Shown here piece by piece: positions 28,922 through 39,336 of a stretch of 64,000 nt of DNA. The position numbers and the translations under genes are program-made. The first letter of the stretch is position 1. Each line of letters begins with the position of its first letter. The notes below the pieces were generated by a model that was not told where the DNA came from, made no database searches, and was given only the letters and a program-made list of their open reading frames with translations. Source of the DNA: Dermacoccus nishinomiyaensis (GTDB lineage: Bacteria > Actinomycetota > Actinomycetes > Actinomycetales > Dermatophilaceae); the NCBI RefSeq assembly GCF_900447535.1, contig NZ_UFXX01000002.1:124001-188000 (forward strand), given 5' to 3'.

Positions 28922-29521
28922 GGCGACCTCGCCTGCGCGACCACGGTCAAACCGGGACGCAAGGTGAAGATGCGTGTGCTCAAGGACGGCGAGGAGCTGA
29001 CGTAGCAGACCGGCGACGTCGGCAAGCCCGGTTCGGACGGCGAGGTCGCACTGAGCGGCGACATCGGCGTCGCTCCGCCCGCCATGCCCGCCAGCATCTA
29101 CGCGTGCGAGTTCACCGTCGACGGCGCCAAGCCGGTGAGCGGCTCCGTCAAGGTCAAGGGCCCACAGGGCGCCGACGGCGCCAGCCAGGTGCGCATGCGC
29201 ACCCAGATCAAGGACACCCCGGGGCACAAGAAGAAATCGCTCTCGTGCGCCGAGACCTCTGATGTGATCCAGCTCGAGCGCGGCAAGGGCCTGCAGTGCT
29301 CCGCCGTCGTCGCGGGGGCGAAGGGGTCGCCACTGCGCGTCCGGATCCGCAAGGGCACGCGGGTGTTCGACTTCCCGTTCGAGGCAGGGCGCGTCGACAA
29401 GAACCTCGGGGTGGTGACGGCGAGCATCACCGTCGCGGGCAGCGATGACGCCCGCTGCGAGGTCTACAAGGGCGAGAAGCTGCTCGTGCGGCGCGACTTC
29501 CGGGTCGTCGTGAACGGCTGA
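28922..29521 (+). pseudogene. Remnant of a secreted Ig-like protein gene with an internal stop
   Basis: One reading frame runs from 28922 to 29521 broken only by TAG at 29003. Before the stop it reads ACATTVKPGRKVKMRVLKDG; after it, segments with spaced cysteines (IYACEFTVDGAKPVSG, SLSCAETSDV, LQCSAVVAG, DARCEVYKG) suggest repeated small beta domains of an exported protein. No start or signal peptide is visible upstream, because the ABM gene ends there. A 145-residue piece could still start at 29084 but would lack a signal. High third-position GC supports former coding use. Confidence 0.55.
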
Positions 29522-29633
29522 GACCAGGCCGCATTCAGGATCTATCGAGGCTTCATGAATTCTTTGCTCCGAGATGGAACCGGATCCGGGTCCAACGCAT
29601 CAGAATGATGACACCGACAACCAGGAGGAAGCC

Positions 29634-30302
29634 ATGAAGATCAGCCGAACCATCGTTCCGACGCTCGCACTGGCCTCGCTCACGCTTGCAGGATGCAGCA
29701 CCGTCGAGAGCGGCGGCAGCTCATCGTCGGGCGCCGCTGTGCCGAGCAACCCCATGTCGTCGAGCCCCACGGCCGCCCAGTCGCAGGCCACGTCGGCTGC
29801 GCCCGAGACGTCGAGCGCCGCTGAATCGTCGCCCGAGTCGTCGCCCGCGACCTCGGAGACGAGCTCGTCAGCATCGACCGACTCGTCTTCGTCGCCCAGC
29901 TCGCAGGCAGCCAGTTCTGCAAAGGTGACGAAGAGCGACATCATCGGCTTCGCCTCGAGCCACGAGACGCGTTCGTGCCTCAGCAAGAACCTGGCTTACG
30001 TGTCGTCGGCTCAGTTCTGCAAGGAGGACGCGAGCAGCATCGACGCCTCGTACAAGGGCCAGCGGGTCTACTTCACGACAGCCGTGCAGTTCAAGTCCAG
30101 CGCGAAGTACAGCTATGAGATCTCGAACGGTTCACAGTCGAAGAAGGGCACGCTCGACTCCAAGGGCACCGCGAACGCTGACGGCCAGGCTGTCACGCTG
30201 ACCGTCAAGGTACCGATGGAGCAGTCGGGCACCTACTCGATCAAGTTCCTCGAGAACGGCTCGCAGTTCGCTTCGGACTCGGTGAACGTCACCGTCAAGT
30301 GA
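29634..30302 (+). CDS. Lipoprotein with Ser-rich linker and Ig-like C-terminal domain
   Basis: 222 residues from ATG at 29634 with AGGAGGAAGCC upstream. Signal peptide with lipobox LTLAGC, so Cys near residue 21 would be lipidated. Residues ~22-95 are a Ser/Ala/Thr/Pro-rich linker. The rest contains two cysteines (RSCLSKN, QFCKED) and a beta-rich segment ending FLENGSQFASDSVNVTVK, resembling extracellular Ig-like modules. Function unknown. The remnant just upstream has a similar design and could be an old paralogue. Confidence 0.8.
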   Translation: MKISRTIVPTLALASLTLAGCSTVESGGSSSSGAAVPSNPMSSSPTAAQSQATSAAPETSSAAESSPESSPATSETSSSASTDSSSSPSSQAASSAKVTKSDIIGFASSHETRSCLSKNLAYVSSAQFCKEDASSIDASYKGQRVYFTTAVQFKSSAKYSYEISNGSQSKKGTLDSKGTANADGQAVTLTVKVPMEQSGTYSIKFLENGSQFASDSVNVTVK

Positions 30303-30310
30303 CGCGCTGA

Positions 30311-30368
30311 CCGAGCATGCTGCCGGGCCCTCACCACACGCGTGGTGAGGGCCCGGCAGCATGCTCGG
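30311..30368. terminator. 27-bp perfect hairpin between convergent genes
   Basis: Arms 30311-30337 and 30342-30368 are exact complements with a 4-nt loop (ACGC). It begins 8 bp after the lipoprotein stop (+) and lies 65 bp from the end of the GNAT gene (-). Probable bidirectional terminator. Confidence 0.75.
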
Positions 30369-30433
30369 TGTGGCGCGACCTCAGCGTGGCTCGACGTCCG
30401 GTGTGGTTCGGCGGGGAACGCTCGAAGCGGTGG

Positions 30434-31357
30434 TCAGCTGAGACGCGGACGCAAGTTCAGCGCCTGCTGGACGAAGGCTCGCGCATCGTGGGGACTGTCG
30501 TTGAGTTTCCGCAGTTGCGCGGCAGTGACGTCATCGGGCCGCGCGGCGCGCACGCCGCGAGCCGTCAGATCGACGAGGGCGCGCTCAGCTGAGGAACCCG
30601 CGCACCACACGATCGGCGCACCGGCGTACGCAGCGACGTCGAGGGCCGCCGCGTAAGGCAGTCCGAACAGGGCCACCGCCGTCAGCTCACGCGCCAGCGC
30701 AACGGCGACCAGTTCACTGATCGCGTCGTCGAGGACGATGACGCCGGCCGGAGAGTCATGCTCGGCGTAGGCGCGTGCCGGCCATTCTTCGCGGGTGATC
30801 GCGTAGGAGTCGTGATCGCGCCAGGCGTTGGCGCCCGACGGGCCGTCGGCGAGCCACAACATGCGGCGGACGGTGCGTTCGCGTCTGAAACCGAGCGACC
30901 GCAGGACGCCCGCCGACGTCGCGTTGGCCGTGCGCACGTTCGCCTCGACGCGGTGCAGGCCCATGCCCGACGGGGTGGGGCGCAGAGCGATGTCGACGAC
31001 GAGCGCGAGACCTTCGCGGAACAGCCCCCGCCCGACGTACGGGTCGAATGCGTTGTACCCCATCGTCGCGCTCATGAACCGCCCCTGCACGACGTTCGAC
31101 ACGTTGACGCAGCCGACGAGACCGGCCGTGTCGTGCGGGGCGCGCACGTCGTCATGGGCGCGGATGAGGAAGGTGCGGTGCTTCTCGGATTGCGCCGCGA
31201 GGTGGTGGACGAGATCGCCCGGATTGACGGGGTTCCACGAGCCGATGCGTGCCGCGGAGCGCGTCATCGCGCGTCGGTAGGGCTCGATGTCGGCTCGCCG
31301 GGCAACGCTGACGCTGACACGTTCGCCGTCGGCGTGGAGGAATTCGGCGCTGCTCAT
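30434..31357 (-). CDS. GNAT (RimJ/RimL-like) acetyltransferase with unknown C-terminal domain
   Basis: 307 residues. The first ~195 are a RimJ/RimL-like GNAT: GLVGCVNVSNVVQGRFMSATMGY, YVGRGLFREGLALVVDIAL (acetyl-CoA loop), HRVEANVRTANATSAGVLRSLGF, each read in parts. Residues ~200-307 form an extra alpha/beta segment (VIVLDDAISELVAVALA, APIVWCAGSSAERALVDL) that I do not recognise. It starts 10 bp after the amidohydrolase stop, so the two are probably one operon. Confidence 0.75.
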   Translation of the reverse strand: MSSAEFLHADGERVSVSVARRADIEPYRRAMTRSAARIGSWNPVNPGDLVHHLAAQSEKHRTFLIRAHDDVRAPHDTAGLVGCVNVSNVVQGRFMSATMGYNAFDPYVGRGLFREGLALVVDIALRPTPSGMGLHRVEANVRTANATSAGVLRSLGFRRERTVRRMLWLADGPSGANAWRDHDSYAITREEWPARAYAEHDSPAGVIVLDDAISELVAVALARELTAVALFGLPYAAALDVAAYAGAPIVWCAGSSAERALVDLTARGVRAARPDDVTAAQLRKLNDSPHDARAFVQQALNLRPRLS

Positions 31358-31367
31358 ACGTTTGGCC

Positions 31368-32459
31368 TCACTCGACGATGCGTCCGCGCAGGACGACGTG
31401 GCGCGGCGCGGCGAGGACGCGCACGTCGTCGCGCGGGTCAGCGTCGAGCATCACGATGTCGGCCGGCGCACCCTCCGTCAGGCGTTCGTGGCCGAGCCAT
31501 TCGCGCGCGCCCCACGTCGCCGTCGCGAGTGCTTCGCTGTTGCTCATCCCGGCGTTCGTCATCTCGGCGACCTCGCTCGCGATGAGGCCGTGCGGCAGTT
31601 GACCGCCCGCGTCGGTGCCGGCGTAGATGCGGATGCCGGCGTCGCGGGCCGCGCCGATCGTGGTGTACCGGCGGGCGTGCAGGTCGCGCATGTGCGCAGC
31701 GTAGGCGGGAAACGCGGCCTCGCCGGCAGCGGCGAACGTCGGGAAGTTGTCGAGGTTGACGAGGGTCGGGACGATCGAGATGTCGCGCTCGGCGAACAGT
31801 GCGATGGATTCCTCGGTGAGGCCGCTCGCGTGCTCGATGCAGTCGACGCCGGCGTCCGCGAAGTCGAACAATGACTGCTCGCCGAAGCAGTGCGCGGTGA
31901 CGCGCGCGCCCTCGGCGTGGGCGGCGTCGATGGCGGGTTTCAGTGCCTCTGCGGGCCAGCACGGGGTGAGGTCGCCGGCGTCGCGATCGATCCAGTCGCC
32001 GACGAGCTTGACCCAGCCGTCACCGCGGCGCGCCTCCTGGCGCACGTACGCGACGAGATCTTCGGGCTCGATCTCGTGGGCGTAGTTGCGGATGTAGCGC
32101 TTGGTGCGGGCGATGTGGCGGCCGGCGCGGACGATGCGGGGCAGGTCGTCACGTTCGTCGATCCAGTGCGTGTCGACGGGTGAGCCGCAGTCGCGCAGCA
32201 GGAGCGCGCCGGCCGCGCGGTCGGCGAGGGCATGCTCTTCGGCGCGTTCGGGCGGCACTCCCCCATGCGACTCGAGCCCGACGTGGCAGTGCGCGTCGAC
32301 GAGCCCCGGCAGGAACCAGCCGTCGAGCTCGACGGCGTCGTCGAGGTTCGTCTCGGGACGCGCGTAGGTGATGCGTCCGTCGACGACCCAGGCCTCCCCC
32401 ACCTCATCGTCAGGCCCGGCCAGGATGCAGCCGGTGAGGTGAAGCACATCGTCATTCAT
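31368..32459 (-). CDS. Metal-dependent amidohydrolase family protein
   Basis: 363 residues, amidohydrolase TIM-barrel with the N- and C-terminal strands of the composite domain. Metal ligands: DAHCHVG near residue 57, TAHCFGE, CIEHASG and the Asp in AGTDAGGQLPHG. A lysine in WVKLVGDW may be carboxylated. The layout matches imidazolonepropionase/prolidase-like subfamilies; the substrate is unknown. Translationally close to the downstream GNAT gene. Confidence 0.85.
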   Translation of the reverse strand: MNDDVLHLTGCILAGPDDEVGEAWVVDGRITYARPETNLDDAVELDGWFLPGLVDAHCHVGLESHGGVPPERAEEHALADRAAGALLLRDCGSPVDTHWIDERDDLPRIVRAGRHIARTKRYIRNYAHEIEPEDLVAYVRQEARRGDGWVKLVGDWIDRDAGDLTPCWPAEALKPAIDAAHAEGARVTAHCFGEQSLFDFADAGVDCIEHASGLTEESIALFAERDISIVPTLVNLDNFPTFAAAGEAAFPAYAAHMRDLHARRYTTIGAARDAGIRIYAGTDAGGQLPHGLIASEVAEMTNAGMSNSEALATATWGAREWLGHERLTEGAPADIVMLDADPRDDVRVLAAPRHVVLRGRIVE

Positions 32460-32573
32460 GAACCGACACTATCGCGCGACGTCGGCGCTGATCGCCCGAG
32501 AGGTCGTGCATGTTCGCGATACCGGTCGCACGAACCTGCACAACTCCTCCGGGCCGAAGGACGACCGACGCGG

Positions 32574-34190
32574 TTAGTCCTTGTCCGCCCCCGGGCCGAG
32601 GAACTTCTCGAAGCCCTTCGGCAGCTTCATGTTCGAGTAGTCGGGCTCGTCGTTCATCTGGCCGAAGGCGTTCTCCATCGCGGCCGCACGCGCCGCTTCG
32701 GCCTTGGCCGCTGCGGCCGCCTCTTCCTGCGCACGCTTGGCGGGGTTGCCGCTCTTGCCCTTCTTCTTCGGCTGGCTCTTCGCCTTCTTGCCACCGCCGC
32801 CACCAGGCATCGCACCCATGCCCGGCATGCCCGGCATGCCGCCGCCACGCTTCAGCTGACGCATCATCTTCTGCGCCTCGCCGAAACGCTGCAGCAACTG
32901 GTTGACCTCGGAGACCGAGACGCCCGAACCTCGCGCGATGCGCGCGCGTCGCGAACCGTTGATCTGCTTCGGGTGCGTGCGTTCGAACGGCGTCATCGAG
33001 CGGACGATGGCCTCGACACGGTCGAACTCGCGCTCGTCGAGCGAGTTGAGCTGGTCACGCATCTGACCCATGCCCGGCATCATGCCGAGCAGGCCCTTGA
33101 TGTTGCCCATCTTCTTGATGGCCGACATCTGCTGGAGGAAGTCGTCGAACGTGAAATCCTCCTCGTCCATGAACTTGCGCGCCATCTCGGCGGCCTGGCG
33201 CTTGTCGAACGCGCGCTCCGCCTGCTCGATGAGCGTCAGCACGTCACCCATGTCGAGGATGCGGCTCGCCATGCGATCGGGGTGGAAGACCTCGATGTCC
33301 TTCACGCCCTCGCCCGTCGAGGCGAACATGATCGGGCGACCCGTCACCGAGGCCACCGAGAGGGCGGCACCACCGCGGGCGTCACCGTCGAGCTTCGACA
33401 GGACGACACCCGTGAAGTCGACGCCGTCCTGGAACGCGATCGCCGTCTCGATGGCGGCCTGACCGATCATCGCGTCGATGACGAAGAGCACCTCGTTCGG
33501 CTGGATCGCCTCACGGATGTCGGCGGCCTGCTGCATGAGGTTCTCGTCGACAGCGAGACGACCCGCGGTGTCGACAATGACGACGTCGTACTGGCGTACC
33601 TTCGCCTGTGCGACACCGGCCTGGGCAACCCAGACGGGGTCGCCGTGGCTGCGTGTGCCCTCGCCCGTCTCCGAGACCGCGTCGTGGCCACCCTCGTTGC
33701 CACGCTCGGGCGCAAACACCGGCACGCCCGCACGCTCACCGACGACCTCGAGCTGACGCACGGCGTTCGGACGCTGCAGGTCGGCGGCGACGAGCACCGG
33801 GAAGTGACCCTCGTCGCGCAGCCGACGCGCGAGCTTGCCCGCGAACGTCGTCTTACCGGAACCCTGCAGACCGGCGAGCATGATGACGGTCGGGCCCGTC
33901 TTCGCGTACTGGATCGACCGCGTCTGGCCGCCGAGGATCGCGACGAGCTCCTCGTTGACGATCTTGACGACCTGCTGGCCGGGGTTCAGCGCCTGGCTGA
34001 CCTCCGCACCGAGCGCACGCTCACGCACCCCCCGCGTGAACTGCTTGACGACGGGCAGCGCGACGTCGGCATCGAGCAACGCCATCCGGATGTCACGGAT
34101 GGTCGCGTTGATGTCTGACTCGGTGAGACGCCCCTTGCCCTTGAGGTTGGCGAAGGTCGCTGTCAGGCGGTCTGAGAGGCTATTGAACAC
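32574..34190 (-). CDS. ffh: Signal recognition particle protein Ffh
   Basis: 538 residues from GTG at 34190. NG domain with GLQGSGKTTFAGKLA (G1), DLQRPNAVRQL, VDTAGRLAVDENLM (G3) and LSKLDGDARGGAALS (G4); the Met-rich M domain near the C-terminus (GGGMPGMPGMGAMPGG) binds 4.5S RNA and signal peptides. Near residue 155 an insertion of about 17 residues (GNEGGHDAVSETGEGTRSHG) interrupts the usual GNxxGDPV segment. It works with FtsY, encoded 5 kb away. Confidence 0.97.
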   Translation of the reverse strand: MFNSLSDRLTATFANLKGKGRLTESDINATIRDIRMALLDADVALPVVKQFTRGVRERALGAEVSQALNPGQQVVKIVNEELVAILGGQTRSIQYAKTGPTVIMLAGLQGSGKTTFAGKLARRLRDEGHFPVLVAADLQRPNAVRQLEVVGERAGVPVFAPERGNEGGHDAVSETGEGTRSHGDPVWVAQAGVAQAKVRQYDVVIVDTAGRLAVDENLMQQAADIREAIQPNEVLFVIDAMIGQAAIETAIAFQDGVDFTGVVLSKLDGDARGGAALSVASVTGRPIMFASTGEGVKDIEVFHPDRMASRILDMGDVLTLIEQAERAFDKRQAAEMARKFMDEEDFTFDDFLQQMSAIKKMGNIKGLLGMMPGMGQMRDQLNSLDEREFDRVEAIVRSMTPFERTHPKQINGSRRARIARGSGVSVSEVNQLLQRFGEAQKMMRQLKRGGGMPGMPGMGAMPGGGGGKKAKSQPKKKGKSGNPAKRAQEEAAAAAKAEAARAAAMENAFGQMNDEPDYSNMKLPKGFEKFLGPGADKD

Positions 34191-34485
34191 CGGCCCAGAT
34201 TACCCGCTCCCATGCGGCCCCGTCAGATCGACCGTGCAGTGGCGCCGATGCCGAGCCCGTCGCGTCGGCGTTCGTCGATGTCGACGCTCGGTCTCGGCGG
34301 GAATGCCCTCGAGGAACGACGCATCGTGGCGACTGTCCCCATCTGCGATGCTCGTCCACATGGGCGTAGATGCAGATGTAGACGAAAATCGCAGAGGGGG
34401 ACGGGATTCGCGGATGGGGATGCAGATCGTCGATGGGGACGGGTGCCGGAGTTCCTCGAGGTAGCGGTTCGAGCGAAGAGATGCG
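34191..34485. other. Intergenic region between ffh and glnD with repeated GATGGGGA blocks
   Basis: 295 bp without a gene. Around 34335-34445 there are short repeats of GATGGGGA/GGGGACGGG and an imperfect inverted repeat (TCCCCATCTGCGAT near 34338, ATCGCAGAGGGGGA near 34389). It may hold the ffh promoter and the glnD terminator; nothing firmer can be said. Confidence 0.35.
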
Positions 34486-37089
34486 TCAGCCGGCGGTGCC
34501 GACGGCGTCGAGCACGGCGCCAATGACGCGCGCCGCGTGCGGTGGCGCCAGCGGCGAGCCCTGCTCGTCCGTGACGTAGAAGGTGTCGGCGCTGCGTCCC
34601 GCATATGTCGCGATGTGCGCGGAGCGCACGGAGACCCGCTCGGCGGCGAATGCCGACCCCACGTCGAACAACAATCCGAGACGGTCGGCGGCGCGCACCT
34701 CGATGACGGTCGCGTGCTGCGATGCACCCGGGACGACGAACGCGGACGCCCGCGGCATCGTCGCGCGTGACGGCCCCGCGGCGGCGCGACGGCGCGCGTC
34801 CGCCTCGAGGGCACGCAGCGGCAGGCGCTCGCCCTCGCGCAACGTTCGCAGCGACCGCGCCAGGTCGCTCGTGCGCGGCACGTCGCCGTGCGGCACCTCG
34901 ACGACCCACGTGTCGACGGCGAGGCCGTCGATCGTCCGCAGGTTCGCCGACCGCACGGACGTGCGTCGCAGCCCGAGCACGCCCGCCATGTCGGCGAAGA
35001 GGCCGAGCCGGTCGACGTCGACGATGCGGACGGTCACAACGCCGCTCACGCCCTCCAGCGGCTCGATCTCGACGACCACCTCCCCCGCCGCGACGCTTCC
35101 CCGCTCGTCCGCGCTCACGATGCCCGACGGGCTGCCAGCGTCGACCTGCGCCTGCACCCCGTCGCCTTCCGCGACCGAATCGGTCTCGCCCAGGGCCTGG
35201 GCTGACGCCGCGGGGGCGCGACTTGAGGGTCGAGAGACCGCAGGAGGAGAACCGACGCGTCCGGTCGCCACGTCCTCGGACGGCCGCTGCTCGGCCGTCG
35301 CCCCGGGCGATGACCTGTCGGGGGACGAGGCACCCTCGAAGGTCGCGGCAGGTGCGGGCACGCCTGCGACCGTCTCCCCCGACGCGAAACGCCTGCGTGC
35401 TCGCGCGGCGAGGTCGCGCACGAGGCCGGCGCGCCACGTCGTCCATGCCTGTGGTCCCGCTGCTCGCGCGTCGGCCTCCGTCAGCGCGTCGAGCAGGTCG
35501 AGGCCTTCGGCGCTGCCGGCCGCCTCGCAGAGCATCCTGACGGTCGCAGGGTCGTCGGGGTCGCGTTTCGTCGCCAGATCGACGAGCGTGAGGTGTTCGC
35601 GCACGAGACGTTCGACGAGGTCGCAGTCGGCGCGATCGAAGCCCATGCGCTGGCAGATCGCGCGCGTGACGGGTGCGCCCTCCGCGCTGTGGTCACGCGC
35701 GCCTGCGACCTTGCCGATGTCGTGCAGCAGCGCGGTGACGAGGAGCAGGTCGGGCCGTGCCACGTGCTCGCGCAGGCCCGCCGCGATGACGACGGCCTCG
35801 ATGCTGTGTCGGTCGACGGTGAACTGGTGGATCGCGTTTCGTTGCGGGCGCGAACGCACCGTCGACCACTCGGGCAGCCAGACGTCGACGATGCCGCTCA
35901 GATCGAGGCCCTCCCACACGTCGACGATGCCGGGCCCGCTCGCGAGGAACCCCACGAAACCCTCCCGGATCTCTCGCGGCCACGGGGCGGGCAGCGGCCC
36001 GCAGCTCGCGACGAGGTTCGCGAGGGTCGTCGGCCCGATGAGCGCACCCCGCGAGGCCGCCGCAGCGGCGGCGCGCAGCAACGTCAGGTGCCCGCCGTCG
36101 CGGCGCCCCGCGCCGAGGACGACCTCGCCGTCGTGCAGGTGCAACCCGTGCCCGAGCGACGTCAGCGACGGTCGGCGCGGCCCGACGCGCAACGCCCGGG
36201 CTCGCTGCGACTGGCCGGCCGCGCGCACGGCCGCGTCCGTCACGTACGTGATCGTGCGCGCCGCGTCGACGACGCGCGTCAGCAACTCGTCGCTGTCGGA
36301 GCACCCGAGCAGCGCCGCCACGGCGTCCTGATCCTGCAGGCTGAGCCGCTCCCGACCCCGCCCGGTGACGACGTGCAACGCGTCGCGCACGTCGAGCAAT
36401 TGCGCTCGGGCGCGTTCTGCGCTGGCGCGGTGAGGGTCGGCGAGCCACGCCGTCGTCAGCGCGCCGACGAGGCTGAGGTCGCGCAGGCCTCCCCCGGATT
36501 CCTTGAGGTCCGGATCGAGCGTCGTCGCGATGTCACCGAAACGCGCGTGCCGCGCCCGCAACGACTCGACGACCTCCGGCAGCCGCTTGCGCGCGGCACC
36601 GCGCCAGTCGGCGGCGATCGCCTGGCGTACCCCGGCGACGAGGACGTCGTCACCGGCCACGGACGCGATGTCGAGCATGCCGACCGCAGCGGCGAGGTCT
36701 GACGACGCGGCCTGGCGGCACTGCGCCAGCGTGCGCACGGAGTGATCGAAGCGCACCCCTGCATCCCACAACGGGTACCACAGGGCGCCCGCGAGCTCGG
36801 TGATGCGTTTCGAGCCGACGCTGCGCCCGTCGTGCAGGAGGACGAGATCGTAATCGCTCAACGGCCCCGCATCGCCCCGGGCCTGCGAGCCGACGACGGC
36901 GAGCGCCACACCGCTCTGACGCTCGGGCAGCCCCGTCGCCGCACACGCATCGCGCCAGGCCTGCGCCATGAAGGCATGGGCCGACGCCGCGAGCCGCTCC
37001 CGACGTGCGGGGCCCGCGCCGGGTTGCTCGAACTCGCGCGTGCGCGCGAGGTCGAGACGTGCGGCGTAGTGGGCGGAGACGGCGCTCAT
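34486..37089 (-). CDS. glnD: PII uridylyl-/adenylyltransferase GlnD
   Basis: 867 residues. N-terminal nucleotidyltransferase with GSQARGDAGPLSDYDLVLL near residue 67, the DLKESGGGLRDL segment, an HD domain (TALLHDIGKVAGARDHS) that removes the modification, and two ACT domains at about 685-750 and 795-860 that sense glutamine. Between HD and ACT1 is an Ala/Ser/Pro-rich insertion of some 100 residues (~570-665). In actinobacteria the enzyme adenylylates GlnK. Order amtB-glnK-glnD is conserved. Confidence 0.94.
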   Translation of the reverse strand: MSAVSAHYAARLDLARTREFEQPGAGPARRERLAASAHAFMAQAWRDACAATGLPERQSGVALAVVGSQARGDAGPLSDYDLVLLHDGRSVGSKRITELAGALWYPLWDAGVRFDHSVRTLAQCRQAASSDLAAAVGMLDIASVAGDDVLVAGVRQAIAADWRGAARKRLPEVVESLRARHARFGDIATTLDPDLKESGGGLRDLSLVGALTTAWLADPHRASAERARAQLLDVRDALHVVTGRGRERLSLQDQDAVAALLGCSDSDELLTRVVDAARTITYVTDAAVRAAGQSQRARALRVGPRRPSLTSLGHGLHLHDGEVVLGAGRRDGGHLTLLRAAAAAASRGALIGPTTLANLVASCGPLPAPWPREIREGFVGFLASGPGIVDVWEGLDLSGIVDVWLPEWSTVRSRPQRNAIHQFTVDRHSIEAVVIAAGLREHVARPDLLLVTALLHDIGKVAGARDHSAEGAPVTRAICQRMGFDRADCDLVERLVREHLTLVDLATKRDPDDPATVRMLCEAAGSAEGLDLLDALTEADARAAGPQAWTTWRAGLVRDLAARARRRFASGETVAGVPAPAATFEGASSPDRSSPGATAEQRPSEDVATGRVGSPPAVSRPSSRAPAASAQALGETDSVAEGDGVQAQVDAGSPSGIVSADERGSVAAGEVVVEIEPLEGVSGVVTVRIVDVDRLGLFADMAGVLGLRRTSVRSANLRTIDGLAVDTWVVEVPHGDVPRTSDLARSLRTLREGERLPLRALEADARRRAAAGPSRATMPRASAFVVPGASQHATVIEVRAADRLGLLFDVGSAFAAERVSVRSAHIATYAGRSADTFYVTDEQGSPLAPPHAARVIGAVLDAVGTAG

Positions 37090-37376
37090 GGCTGCATCGT
37101 CCTCTCTGGGAGGGCTGGGCGGGGGTTCTGCGCCGTCGATGGCTGGGGTTGTGCGTCTACGGCGACTACGACGGCGTGGCGCGCGGCGCGGTGCGCCTCA
37201 CGAAGCGGGACGGACGCCGACGAACGCCGGGCCGGCGATCCTCGCGTAGCGACGGCGTTCGTCAGGGTCTCGACCGAACCGGGGCGGCCGACCGTCACCG
37301 TCGGCACTCGGACCACGAGGACTCGTACGCCACGTCGGCGAGGCTCACGTCGTCGAGGCTCACGTCCCAGGGGCGC

Positions 37377-39133
<1,757 letters not shown>

Positions 39134-39157
39134 GCTCAGTGATCCTGCCCTCGCCAC

Positions 39158-39195
39158 GTTTCAGCATGCGGCTCGCGATGTTTCGCCTATGTTTC
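39158..39195 (-). promoter_or_regulatory. Candidate GlnR-type operator upstream of amtB
   Basis: On the minus strand GAAAC occurs at 39191-39195, 39180-39184 and 39158-39162, spaced 11 and 22 bp, in one helical register, 25-62 bp before the amtB ATG. Streptomyces and Mycobacterium GlnR sites are 5-bp GAAAC/GTnAC half sites separated by 6 bp. The intermediate half site (39169-39173) is degenerate. Confidence 0.5.
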
Positions 39196-39336
39196 GGATG
39201 CGGCGCTGACGTGAAATCGCGGTCACATCCTGAGGGTATGCACGCCATGTGAGACGTTTCGTGTCGAAGCGTGGACGCACGAGCGCCCACCGGCCGTGAC
39301 GGCGGGTGGGCGCTGCGGGGCTCGAGCCCGGCCTGC

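Noticed and set aside
37090-37376. Possible small gene between glnK and glnD
   Set aside because: Only antisense or out-of-frame Arg-rich frames; no ribosome site or motif.
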